Position numbers and translations under genes: made by a program
DNA from: Desulfosporosinus sp.
GTDB taxonomy: Bacteria; Bacillota; Desulfitobacteriia; Desulfitobacteriales; Desulfitobacteriaceae
Assembly: GCA_003132105.1 (NCBI GenBank)
Contig: PKWS01000086.1
Location: 604-9,812, forward strand
Direction of reading: 5' to 3'
Length of the DNA: 9,209 nt
Shown here: piece after piece, positions 1-6,532 of the stretch
Numbering within the stretch: position 1 is the stretch's first letter
Layout: every line of letters starts with the position of its first letter
Notes under the pieces: model-generated
What the model was told of the DNA's origin: nothing
Databases searched by the model: none
The model's input: the letters and a program-made list of their open reading frames with translations, nothing else

Positions 1-23
1 GATAAGTTCAACTAAACTTTAGA

Positions 24-39
24 TGGAGTTTTAACTCCA
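24..39 (-). terminator. Weak stem-loop after the coiled-coil gene
   Basis: TGGAGT and ACTCCA (24-29 / 34-39) pair around a 4-base loop. On the minus strand the stem extends to about 9 bp with one G-T pair. It lies about 30 bases past the stop codon of the coiled-coil gene. The sequence after it is only moderately T-rich, so terminator function is an inference. Confidence 0.4.
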
Positions 40-70
40 CCTGAAGTAAGTTTCCTTTATAACATCTGGC

Positions 71-358
71 TTACTTAAATCGAGAGGTCGCCTTCTCAAT
101 TGCATCCTTCATCTCATTCCACGCTTTTTCAGTTCCTACTTTTACATCTTCCCATCCATGTCCGCTAGTTTCCTTAAGCTGTTCATATTTAACCATGAAA
201 TCGTCTCTTGTTTTTTCAAGGTTAGCCATTTGAGCAAGGTACTCTATTTTCATATCTGCCTTAACCCCAGCGACTTCAGCTTTCATCACGGCTAATTTAG
301 CATTATATTTTGCTAGATTGGCCTCAATCTTCTCCAAATACACATTACGCTTTTCCAT
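71..358 (-). CDS. Small coiled-coil protein, sll1863 stress-response-like
   Basis: This is a 95-residue, highly charged, soluble protein with no signal peptide or membrane segment. Residues 1-65 are almost entirely helical and coiled-coil-like, rich in K, E, A and L. The C-terminal part reads as G-x-x-W-E-D-V-K-x-G-x-E-K-A-W-x-E-M-K and ends in A-T-S-R-F-K. That tail resembles the small coiled-coil proteins annotated as the sll1863-type stress-response family; the match is from memory of the pattern and the biochemical role is unknown. The ATG at 358 is supported by AGGAGG at 367-372 with an 8-base spacer. It is transcribed in the same direction as tdh but separated by 190 bases holding a stem-loop and a possible small gene. 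It may lie at the end of that transcript or have its own promoter. Confidence 0.75.
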   Translation of the reverse strand: MEKRNVYLEKIEANLAKYNAKLAVMKAEVAGVKADMKIEYLAQMANLEKTRDDFMVKYEQLKETSGHGWEDVKVGTEKAWNEMKDAIEKATSRFK

Positions 359-382
359 TTTTCATTCCTCCTATTGTATTTA

Positions 383-519
383 TTATTTTTGCCCTAGAAA
401 CTCTCGCCATAATTCAGCCTCGTTAAAAGCATACCATCTATAGCATTCTTTAACAAGACATACCCGCCATCCCCTTTTCCCTGTTAAAGTAGAAATTTTT
501 TTAGTAGGAGGTCTGCCAT
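383..519 (-). pseudogene. Possible small gene read through a -1 frameshift at an A7 run
   Basis: An ATG at 519-517 follows AGGAGG (529-534) with a 9-base spacer, but its frame stops after 11 codons at 484-486. The codons before the stop contain CTA AAA AAA TTT, a run of seven A (minus strand, 502-496) placed exactly as an A-AAA-AAA slippery site. Reading one base back there opens a frame of 37 more codons that ends in tandem stops (TAATAA, 380-385), 11 bases before the ribosome-binding site of the coiled-coil gene. The joined product would be 45 residues, starting M-A-D-L-L-L-K-K-I-S, with four W, two C and a tail W-R-E-F-L-G-Q-K. The second frame has no in-frame ATG, GTG or TTG of its own. 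Possible explanations are a one-base deletion, a sequencing error, real slippage, or chance. No family is recognised. Confidence 0.4.
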
Positions 520-535
520 GCCGGCAGCCCTCCTA
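505..535 (-). promoter_or_regulatory. Stem-loop enclosing a ribosome-binding site, downstream of tdh
   Basis: TAGGAGG and CCTCCTA (505-511 / 529-535) and CTGCC/GGCAG (513-517 / 523-527) form a 12-bp stem with one internal mismatch and a 5-base loop. It sits 13 bases past the tdh stop. On the minus strand an A-run follows it, not a T-run, so it is not a standard intrinsic terminator for tdh. The 5' arm holds the AGGAGG, and the ATG of the small frame straddles the loop and the 3' arm. This would mask translation initiation when folded. Confidence 0.5.
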
Positions 536-548
536 AATAGTTTTCTCA

Positions 549-1511
549 CTAGCTAACATTCTGCCTTAACTTTTGTTCAAGCTTCTCCAGCATATCTGAA
601 GTCAATTTTTCTAAAGTATATTTACTTGCAAAGCCCCATTCTTCAATAGCTGCTGTAGGATCAATGGAATTCGGCCAACTATCTGCTATAGCTTGACGGA
701 CAGGGTCAACATTATAATCCATTTTGAAATTAGGTATATGTTTTCTGATTTCCGTAGCAAAATCTTCTGGCTGAGCGCTAATAGCTGTTACGTTAAAAGC
801 GTTTCTGTGGATAAGCCTAGTAGGATCTGCCTCCATTAATTTAATAATCGCATCTAGCGCGTCGGGTATATACATCATATCCATATAGGTCCCTTGCGAG
901 ATATAGGAGGTATATTGCCCCTTGCGAAGGGCTTCATAATATATTTCGACTGCGTAATCTGTTGTTCCGCCCCCAGGTGGAGTGACATAGGAAATCAGCC
1001 CAGGGAGACGAACTCCTCTGGTGTCCACTCCAAACTTAAGGTTGTAATAATCACACAGCAGTTCACCAGACACTTTGTTTACACCATACATGGTTGTTGG
1101 TCTCTGGATTGTGACTTGTGGTGTATTATCTTTGGGAGTTGATGGACCGAACGCACCGATCGAACTTGGCGTAAAAAATTGGCACTGGAGTTCTCTGGCC
1201 GTTTCAAGAGCATTGACCAGGCCTCCCATATTTAAATTCCAAGCAAAAAGAGGTTTTGCTTCCGCAGTAGCAGACAACAGAGCAGCCAAATGTATAAAGG
1301 TGTCCACTTGATACTTTTTGGCAATATCGAACATAGCTTGAGCATCTGTTACATCAAGTGTTTCATGAGGGCCGGACTGGGTAAGCCAAAACTGCTTCTC
1401 ATGTTTTATATCAGTAGCAATGACATTGTCATTACCATAAACGTCGCGTAATTTCGGTATAAGCTCCGAACCGATTTGCCCGAGGGCTCCGGTGACTAAT
1501 ATTTTTTTCAT
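549..1511 (-). CDS. tdh: L-threonine 3-dehydrogenase, SDR/epimerase type
   Basis: Cytoplasmic NAD-dependent enzyme that oxidises L-threonine to 2-amino-3-ketobutyrate, the first step of threonine breakdown to glycine and acetyl-CoA. The 320-residue protein opens with a Rossmann motif (G-A-L-G-Q-I-G near residue 8) and has the catalytic Y-G-V-N-K pair (Y142, K146) with Ser in T-P-S-S-I-G-A (115-120). The conserved R-L-P-G-L-I-S-Y and P-P-G-G-G-T-T-D-Y-A-V-E blocks (168-190) are specific to the short-chain threonine dehydrogenase group, which is unrelated to the zinc-dependent E. coli Tdh. The start chosen is ATG at 1511, which has GGAGG at 1520-1524 with an 8-base spacer; an upstream in-frame GTG at 1526 overlaps that site and is rejected. 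It follows kbl by 83 bases in the same direction, the usual pathway pairing. Because kbl is truncated, the product may not be converted to glycine here. Confidence 0.9.
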   Translation of the reverse strand: MKKILVTGALGQIGSELIPKLRDVYGNDNVIATDIKHEKQFWLTQSGPHETLDVTDAQAMFDIAKKYQVDTFIHLAALLSATAEAKPLFAWNLNMGGLVNALETARELQCQFFTPSSIGAFGPSTPKDNTPQVTIQRPTTMYGVNKVSGELLCDYYNLKFGVDTRGVRLPGLISYVTPPGGGTTDYAVEIYYEALRKGQYTSYISQGTYMDMMYIPDALDAIIKLMEADPTRLIHRNAFNVTAISAQPEDFATEIRKHIPNFKMDYNVDPVRQAIADSWPNSIDPTAAIEEWGFASKYTLEKLTSDMLEKLEQKLRQNVS

Positions 1512-1594
1512 AAAACTTACCTCCACTCATCTATAAAGAAAACTTGGTTAGCGCCAAGCCTTCAGGCGCCGGCGATAGCCTTAGTTGCACTCTT

Positions 1595-2428
1595 CTACAG
1601 TATTTTCATTTCTAGTCCGACTTTTTTGTAGATGACTAAAGCCTTATCAAGCATCTCTCTGGTATGAGCAGCTGTCGGCATATTTCTAACCCTACCCATT
1701 CCTTTGCGGACAGTAGGAAAGATGATTGCCTTGGCATAGACTCCATTCTCATAGAGCTTTCTGCTGAATTCTTGTGTTTGCTTTTCTTCCCCGATAATAC
1801 AAGGGGTGATTGGGGTTTGACTTGCTCCAATATCAAAGCCCAGGGCTTTTAGCCCTTCTTTGAGGTAGTTTCCGTTTTCCCATAACCGTTTTTGTAATTC
1901 CGTACTGTTTGACAGAATATCAATAGCTGTTATGCAAGCAGCTACATCCCCAGGAGTCGAGGCAGTGGAGAAAAGAAAGGGTCTGCTTCTCACTTTCAGC
2001 CAATCAATCAAATCCTTTTTGCCGGCCACATAGCCGCCAATAACACCCAATGCTTTGGATAGAGTACCCATCTGGAAATCAATTTTGTCTGATAAACCAA
2101 AATGTTTGACAGTTCCTACCCCTGCTCCTAACACTCCCGAACCATGAGCATCATCCACGTAAGTAATCAAATCAAGTTCTTCGGCTACTTCCACAATCTC
2201 AGGCAGTTTAGCGATATCACCGTCCATGGAGAAGACCCCGTCAGTAATCACCATGATTTTCTTGTACAAGCCAGATTCTTTAGCCAGTATAGCTTTTGCT
2301 CGCAAATCAGCAATATCGGAATGTTTATAGGCAATGACTTTTGCTTTCGATAAGCGGCACCCATCGATAATGGAGGCATGGTTTAATTCATCAGACAAGA
2401 TCGCGTCGTCCTTATCCATGACTGCAGG
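1595..2428 (-). pseudogene. kbl: Glycine C-acetyltransferase (2-amino-3-ketobutyrate CoA ligase), 5'-truncated
   Basis: KBL is a PLP enzyme that splits 2-amino-3-ketobutyrate with CoA into glycine and acetyl-CoA, downstream of Tdh. The surviving part matches the family from the S-D-E-L-N-H-A-S-I-I-D-G block to the natural C-terminus. Visible are the cofactor-stacking His (H14 of the 274-residue frame from ATG 2419), V-D-D-A-H (88-92) and the PLP lysine in G-T-L-S-K-A-L-G (K122). Against E. coli Kbl (H136, K244) both residues are offset by exactly 122, so about 122 N-terminal residues are missing, including the N-N-Y-L-G region. In-frame coding-like codons (P-A-V) continue before the ATG, then a TAG at 2429-2431 closes the frame. 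The ATG has no ribosome-binding site at a useful distance. A GAGG 18 bases upstream may be the original kbl site left by an internal deletion. It is probably non-functional. Confidence 0.85.
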
Positions 2429-2455
2429 CTAAAATTACCTCAATTAGCATATTTT

Positions 2456-2481
2456 ATATACTTATACGCCCATAAGTATAT
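2456..2481. repeat. Perfect 10-bp inverted repeat, possible operator
   Basis: ATATACTTAT (2456-2465) and ATAAGTATAT (2472-2481) are exact inverted copies around 6 bases. The right arm covers a possible minus-strand -10 box (TATACT, 2475-2480), as an operator would. It overlaps the left end of the 117-base block. No regulator is assigned. Confidence 0.45.
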
Positions 2482-2580
2482 GTGGTATGTGTATACCTTC
2501 ACAAATGATTTATTTCCTCAACCTTACGCGACGACAAAGTAAGTTGAGAGCATGTATACATATACACCCTTCTGGCGTAT
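2464..2580. repeat. 117-base nested inverted-repeat block
   Basis: The two ends are imperfect inverted copies: ATACGCC then TATATGT at the left (spacer 6), and the same two 7-mers inverted at the right (spacer 9). Inside lies a second stem, CTCAA-CTTAC against GTAAG-TTGAG (2517-2527 / 2539-2548), with one bulged base and an 11-base loop. The 10-bp palindrome ATGTATACAT (2552-2561) lies near the right end. No coding frame is evident. It could be a MITE-like remnant or a structured regulatory region. It lies between the nitroreductase terminator and the broken start of kbl. Confidence 0.45.
2475..2504 (-). promoter_or_regulatory. Possible sigma-A-type promoter for kbl-tdh
   Basis: On the minus strand, TTGTGA (2499-2504) and TATACT (2475-2480) are separated by 18 bases. 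This would start a transcript about 40-50 bases before the kbl remnant, passing a GAGG at about 2437-2440. It overlaps the inverted repeat at 2456-2481. Assigned from consensus similarity only. Confidence 0.35.
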
Positions 2581-2596
2581 CGAAATGCATAGAAGA

Positions 2597-2623
2597 AAGG
2601 ACTCCAAAAAATTTGGAATCCTT
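2597..2623 (-). terminator. Terminator of the nitroreductase gene
   Basis: A 12-bp stem (2597-2608 / 2612-2623, one G-T pair) with a 3-base loop lies 26 bases past the nitroreductase stop. On the minus strand the second arm is followed by a pyrimidine-rich CCTTTCTTCT stretch. This fits an intrinsic terminator that isolates the gene from kbl-tdh. Confidence 0.75.
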
Positions 2624-2649
2624 AAAATGCCTTCAATAATTTATCTTGT

Positions 2650-3513
2650 TTAAATGCCTTCAACCCAACTTACGACATACTCAGTGTCTTGTAGTGTACT
2701 TATGTTCCCTGGATCACTAATCTGCCATAATCCCTCAATACCTAGTTCTTTAGCTGTCAGTTCAAAATGACACATGGCAATCCCCATATCCACTCTTTGC
2801 AAATCATAAGCCAAAAGCTTCGAATAGCCCTTAGTATGCTGGAGGTAGAAATGGATCTTATTAGTATCCTTTACAATCCTCCACGGTTGCTTGTTGGATG
2901 CAGAGGGTGCAAGTCGAAGCATTTCTAAAGGGGTCACGTATTTCCCTGCCTCCTGCTCAGATAAGGGATGACTAAAATCACAGTTGAAGAAAAGCTCATC
3001 CCAACTTTTTCTGTTTTTTGATCCAGCAACAAATCTCATAGCAGAATCGATCAGACTCTTTCTACTGTTTGGGTAGCCAATCGGTGTAATACAAGGCATT
3101 ATCTCGTGATCTTTTTGCTCAATAGCTTTACCAAATTCACTTTTCTTGAAAGTACCCCCAATCCAGCAAGTACCCAACCCCAAAGACGTTGCATATAAAA
3201 TTGCCTTCTCTAGAGAATACCCGAAATCTTCTAAATCTCTGTCAGCCTTTTCGACCACGGCAACGACATAGGCCGATGCACCTCTAATCACTCCATAAGT
3301 CCCAAGCTTCGCATTTGATTCCTTAGCAGCAAGATCACTTTCAACCAGGTTAAATCTTGCAGTCCCTCCAAATAGACCTCTAATAGTCGAAAAGAATTCA
3401 CGCAACGATTCTTTTATCTCTGGCGACATGGGTTGCGCTAAATAAGTCCGGATAGATAGTCTCTTTTTGATTATTTTAGCAATCGATGTTCCAAATAATT
3501 GTTCATTTGCCAT
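2650..3513 (-). CDS. Nitroreductase-family flavoprotein, TM1586-like
   Basis: Predicted cytoplasmic FMN-binding oxidoreductase of 287 residues; the natural substrate is unknown. The N-terminal half has the nitroreductase signature I-K-K-R-x-S-I-R-T-Y (15-24), where family members bind the FMN phosphate, and the G-L-G-T-C-W-I-G-G segment (112-120). The C-terminal half has L-R-L-A-P-S-A-S-N-K-Q-P-W-R-I (199-213) and V-D-M-G-I-A-M-C-H-F (241-250). Two such half-modules in one chain of about 290 residues is the layout of the TM1586-type nitroreductases, in contrast to the usual dimer of 200-residue chains. The start is ATG 3513, with GGAGG at 3521-3525 and a 7-base spacer; an in-frame TTG at 3540 is less likely. 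It is a single-gene unit with its own terminator, divergent from the TauE gene. Confidence 0.85.
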   Translation of the reverse strand: MANEQLFGTSIAKIIKKRLSIRTYLAQPMSPEIKESLREFFSTIRGLFGGTARFNLVESDLAAKESNAKLGTYGVIRGASAYVVAVVEKADRDLEDFGYSLEKAILYATSLGLGTCWIGGTFKKSEFGKAIEQKDHEIMPCITPIGYPNSRKSLIDSAMRFVAGSKNRKSWDELFFNCDFSHPLSEQEAGKYVTPLEMLRLAPSASNKQPWRIVKDTNKIHFYLQHTKGYSKLLAYDLQRVDMGIAMCHFELTAKELGIEGLWQISDPGNISTLQDTEYVVSWVEGI

Positions 3514-3609
3514 TCTAAAACCTCCAAGTCTTTTATTCAATGCTAAACACTATTTGTCAGCATCCCAAAGTAAGTGATGAACTTTCTAGCCTCTACCGAT
3601 GACATGAAG

Positions 3610-3615
3610 TATAAT
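3610..3615 (+). promoter_or_regulatory. Possible -10 box for the TauE/DUF1634 pair
   Basis: A perfect TATAAT lies 47 bases before the TauE start in the divergent spacer. No good -35 is visible at 16-18 bases. Directly after it, GATTC and GAATC (3617-3621 / 3626-3630) form a small inverted repeat around CGGA that could bind a regulator at the transcription start. Low certainty. Confidence 0.3.
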
Positions 3616-3661
3616 GGATTCCGGAGAATCTTCAGCTTAGGAATGTTGTTTAGTCATAGAT

Positions 3662-4510
3662 ATGGAGGAATTTAGCTTGTTTGGTCAAAGTCTTGAAATT
3701 TTTCTCTTCTCAATTGTAGCTGGTTTTTTGGGTTCCATACTCGGCCTTGGGGGGGGTATAATTGTAATCCCAGCCTTAACCGTGGTCATAGGCATTCCCA
3801 TTCAGGAAGCAATTGGCGCCAGCATCGTATCCGTCATTGCGACTTCCAGTGGTGCCGCGATTACCTATGTACGCGATAAAATCACCAATATCCGTATTGG
3901 CATGTTTCTGGAAACAGCTACAACCTTTGGCGCTGTGACCGGGGCTTTTATTGCCGGATTAGTCAGTAGCAAATACTTATATATTGTATTTTCCTTGTTT
4001 ATGATGTACTCAGCAAGCGCCATGTTAAAGAAGAGAAATTCCGAACTCCCCGTCGATATTGTTGAACATCCTCTTTCCGCTCGCCTAAAGTTAAGCGACG
4101 CATATTATGACAAGGTCATAGGTCAAACTATTGCCTACAAAGTAGCGGGCGTCTACCCTGCTTACGCCGTAATGTACATAGCCGGTATCCTTTCTGGCCT
4201 CTTAGGAATAGGGAGTGGGGCCTTTAAAGTTTTGGGTATGGATATATTTATGAAGCTACCTATGAAAGTTTCCACTGCAACCAGCAACTTCATGATTGGC
4301 GTTACTGCCGCAGCAAGTGCCGGGATATACTTTATGCGGGGGAACATTAATCCTATTATAGCAGGACCGGTAGCTTTAGGAGTACTTGGAGGGGCTATTA
4401 TTGGATCAAAGGTGATGCAAAGAATTCGAAGTAAGACAATTCGTCTTATATTCATACCCATTCTTCTTTATGTTGCCTTACAAATGATGTGGAACGGCTG
4501 GTGGATGTAA
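3662..4510 (+). CDS. TauE/SafE-family membrane anion exporter
   Basis: Integral membrane protein of 282 residues in the TauE/SafE (formerly DUF81) family, whose members are proposed exporters of sulfite, sulfoacetate or other small organosulfur or oxyanions. The family's internal duplication shows clearly: G-F-L-G-S-I-L-G-L-G-G-G (21-32) in the first half and G-I-L-S-G-L-L-G-I-G-S-G (175-186) in the second, each followed by V-S-V-I-A-T-S or V-S-T-A-T-S-N. About eight hydrophobic segments flank a polar central loop at about 122-158. The start is uncertain: ATG 3662 has no close ribosome-binding site, whereas TTG at 3677 (residue 6) has GGAGG (3664-3668) 8 bases before it, the spacing used by other genes here. 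The next gene begins one base after its stop, so the two are co-transcribed. The substrate cannot be told from sequence. Confidence 0.88.
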   Translation: MEEFSLFGQSLEIFLFSIVAGFLGSILGLGGGIIVIPALTVVIGIPIQEAIGASIVSVIATSSGAAITYVRDKITNIRIGMFLETATTFGAVTGAFIAGLVSSKYLYIVFSLFMMYSASAMLKKRNSELPVDIVEHPLSARLKLSDAYYDKVIGQTIAYKVAGVYPAYAVMYIAGILSGLLGIGSGAFKVLGMDIFMKLPMKVSTATSNFMIGVTAAASAGIYFMRGNINPIIAGPVALGVLGGAIIGSKVMQRIRSKTIRLIFIPILLYVALQMMWNGWWM

Positions 4511-4511
4511 A

Positions 4512-4871
4512 ATGAAAGACAATTCCATATTAGATTTAGAATTAATCATAAGTTCAATCTTGCGCATTGGGGTATACCTATCCGCAGCAGTTATTTTTGT
4601 CGGTCTTGTTGTCATTTTCATGACAGGTCAAACAGGATACCCCCTTGGTATTTTCCCGACGTCTGTTGGCTCGGTATTCACCGGCATGATCGCTTTTAAA
4701 GCAGCGGCGATTATCAGTTTTGGACTATTTCTCTTGATCGCTACTCCAATATTCCGAGTTGCCTCATCCTTGGTCGTATTTTTAATCGAAAAAGATTACC
4801 TCTATACTATAATCACTCTGATAGTTCTCACCATTCTATTGTCCAGCCTTTTCCTCGGGAAAGCCCTATAG
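4512..4871 (+). CDS. DUF1634 membrane protein, partner of the TauE-like exporter
   Basis: A 119-residue membrane protein with three hydrophobic helices (about 8-36, 56-90 in part, and 96-116) and the G-Y-P-L-G-I-F-P-T-S region (42-51) typical of DUF1634. Proteins of this family are commonly encoded directly after TauE/SafE genes in Firmicutes and archaea, and this layout repeats that. The ATG is at 4512, one base after the exporter stop, with only a weak G-rich site within the end of that gene, so translation is probably coupled. The function is unknown; an accessory subunit of the exporter is an inference. Its stop lies 2 bases from the stop of the convergent gamma-glutamyltransferase gene, leaving no space for a terminator. 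Confidence 0.85.
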   Translation: MKDNSILDLELIISSILRIGVYLSAAVIFVGLVVIFMTGQTGYPLGIFPTSVGSVFTGMIAFKAAAIISFGLFLLIATPIFRVASSLVVFLIEKDYLYTIITLIVLTILLSSLFLGKAL

Positions 4872-4873
4872 AC

Positions 4874-6484
4874 TTACCACATAGCAATATGCCCATCCGC
4901 TCTCGACTCAGTGCCACCGGCCAACATCCCGTCAGCAGTTCTCCAGATGATTTGACCGCGTCCAAAACTAGAAGTATCCATGGACCATCGGATGTCATGT
5001 CCCCTACGCGCTAGTTCGAGAGCAATTGGTTCAGGGAAAGAATGTTCAATCTCAATAGTTTTCCCATCGACCCATTGCCAACGTGGTGCATCAAGAGCCG
5101 CCTGAGGATTCAAATGATAATCGACAGTGTTCATGATCACTTGGACATGCCCTTGAGGTTGCATGAAACCTCCCATTACTCCAAAGGGGCCCACCGGAAG
5201 ACTGTCTTTAGTTAAGAAGCCGGGAATGATGGTGTGGTAAGGCCTTTTACCTGGTTGAAGACAATTAGCATGGTTCGGATCCAGAGAAAAGTTGTTTCCG
5301 CGATTATGAAGGCTAATCCCCGTTTCTGGGACGACCAAGCCCGAACCAAAGCCCATATAGTTACTTTGGATATACGAAACCATGTTTCCCTCACCATCTG
5401 CGGTTGCTAAATAGACCGTTCCCCCTTTCGGTGGGCTTCCAGGTTCAGGCTGAAGCGCTCTTTCTCCAATTTGTTTGCGTCGTTCTGCAGAATACCCATC
5501 CGATAGCAAATCTTCTATACTTACTTTCATCTGGCTTGGATCGGAAATGTACTTCTTCCCGTCGGCAAAAGCCAGTTTAAGGGCTTCGATTTGGCGATGA
5601 TAGGAATCGGAGCTTTCTTTTATTTCGAAATCGAACCCTTTTAAACTATTTAAGGCCATTAAAGCCACGAGTCCATGTCCATTGGGCGGAATTTCCCAAA
5701 CCTTATACCCACGATAATTAACGGAGATCGGGGTTACCCACTCTGGAGTGTAGGCCGCCAAATCGTCTTTTCTCAGAAAACCACCGTGCATCTTAGAAAA
5801 TTGATTGATCTTATCCGCGATGTCTCCACTATAAAACGATCGGGCCTTTGTTTCCGCAATTGATTGTAACGTGCGTGCGTGATCCGGAGAACTCCAAAGC
5901 TCACCAATTTTTGGAACGCGTCCTTGGGGAGCAAACGTCTTAAACCAGTTGTTAAATTGCTCGTCTTTAAGCTCCTGAGCGTATCGGGCGTAAGCGATCT
6001 CCCAATTCCTTCCGACTGTCGGTGAAACAGGATAACCTTGTTCAGCATACGAAATTGCAGGGGCCATCACTTCGGTCAGAGGAAGCTTACCGAAACGGGC
6101 AGATAATTCGACCCAGGCTGCGGGCGCCCCAGGAACGGTAACGGGAAACCATCCATAGGGTGGCATTTCTTGGTGTCCAGCTTTTTTCAAAGCTTGCAAC
6201 GTAAGAAGTTGGGGTGCAGGGCCGCTGGCGTTAAGGCCAAAAAGTTGGCCCTTAGTCCAGACCAAAGCAAAGGCATCCCCTCCTATTCCGTTTGAGGTCG
6301 GCTCAACAACCGTCAGACAGGCCGCTGTGGCAATCGCCGCATCAATCGCATTTCCACCTTTTCTTAAGACCGACAAACCCGCTTCAGCAGCAAGAGGCTG
6401 TGAAGTGGCCACCATACCATTTTTGGAGTACGCGGTCGTTCGACGTGAGGCATAAGGATTATAAAGCGTGTCAAAATTAAGCAT
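4874..6484 (-). CDS. Gamma-glutamyltransferase family protein, YwrD-like
   Basis: N-terminal-nucleophile hydrolase of 536 residues. The N-terminal part has G-M-V-A-T-S-Q-P-L-A-A-E-A-G (23-36), G-G-N-A-I-D-A-A-I-A (43-52) and G-I-G-G-D-A-F (66-72). Autocleavage is expected before Thr356 in K-G-G-T-V-Y-L, giving large and small subunits. The small-subunit motifs D-G-E-G-N-M-V-S (363-370) and G-V-M-G-G-F-M-Q-P-Q-G-H (435-446) are intact. It has no signal peptide, unlike the secreted GGTs, and resembles the B. subtilis YwrD branch, so it is probably cytoplasmic. The site of the substrate-binding arginine of E. coli Ggt (F-R-E-M-A-P) here reads N-A-S-G-P-A-P, so glutathione hydrolysis should not be assumed. 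The ATG at 6484 has a GGGG-type site at 6495-6498. It follows the M20 gene by 48 bases, probably as one operon. Confidence 0.88.
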   Translation of the reverse strand: MLNFDTLYNPYASRRTTAYSKNGMVATSQPLAAEAGLSVLRKGGNAIDAAIATAACLTVVEPTSNGIGGDAFALVWTKGQLFGLNASGPAPQLLTLQALKKAGHQEMPPYGWFPVTVPGAPAAWVELSARFGKLPLTEVMAPAISYAEQGYPVSPTVGRNWEIAYARYAQELKDEQFNNWFKTFAPQGRVPKIGELWSSPDHARTLQSIAETKARSFYSGDIADKINQFSKMHGGFLRKDDLAAYTPEWVTPISVNYRGYKVWEIPPNGHGLVALMALNSLKGFDFEIKESSDSYHRQIEALKLAFADGKKYISDPSQMKVSIEDLLSDGYSAERRKQIGERALQPEPGSPPKGGTVYLATADGEGNMVSYIQSNYMGFGSGLVVPETGISLHNRGNNFSLDPNHANCLQPGKRPYHTIIPGFLTKDSLPVGPFGVMGGFMQPQGHVQVIMNTVDYHLNPQAALDAPRWQWVDGKTIEIEHSFPEPIALELARRGHDIRWSMDTSSFGRGQIIWRTADGMLAGGTESRADGHIAMW

Positions 6485-6532
6485 TTGTGCATTACCCCTT
6501 TACTTAAAATTGTCTGCTGTATTCGTAATTCG

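Noticed and set aside
894..1311. Open frames on the plus strand opposite tdh
   Set aside because: Lie wholly inside a clear dehydrogenase gene and encode no recognisable protein.
1551..1569. GCGCC/GGCGC stem between kbl and tdh
   Set aside because: Only 5 bp with a 9-base loop and no T-run; too weak to call a terminator or attenuator.
3532..3560. CTGACA-17-AATAAA as promoter of the nitroreductase gene
   Set aside because: The boxes resemble consensus, but the transcript would begin on the ribosome-binding site, so it is doubtful.
4162..4461. 99-codon open frame opposite the TauE-like gene
   Set aside because: Antisense shadow of a well-conserved membrane protein; no ribosome-binding site and a composition mirroring the sense codons.
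5773..6048. 91-codon frame inside the gamma-glutamyltransferase gene, same strand
   Set aside because: Out-of-frame shadow of a conserved gene whose motifs are continuous in the main frame.
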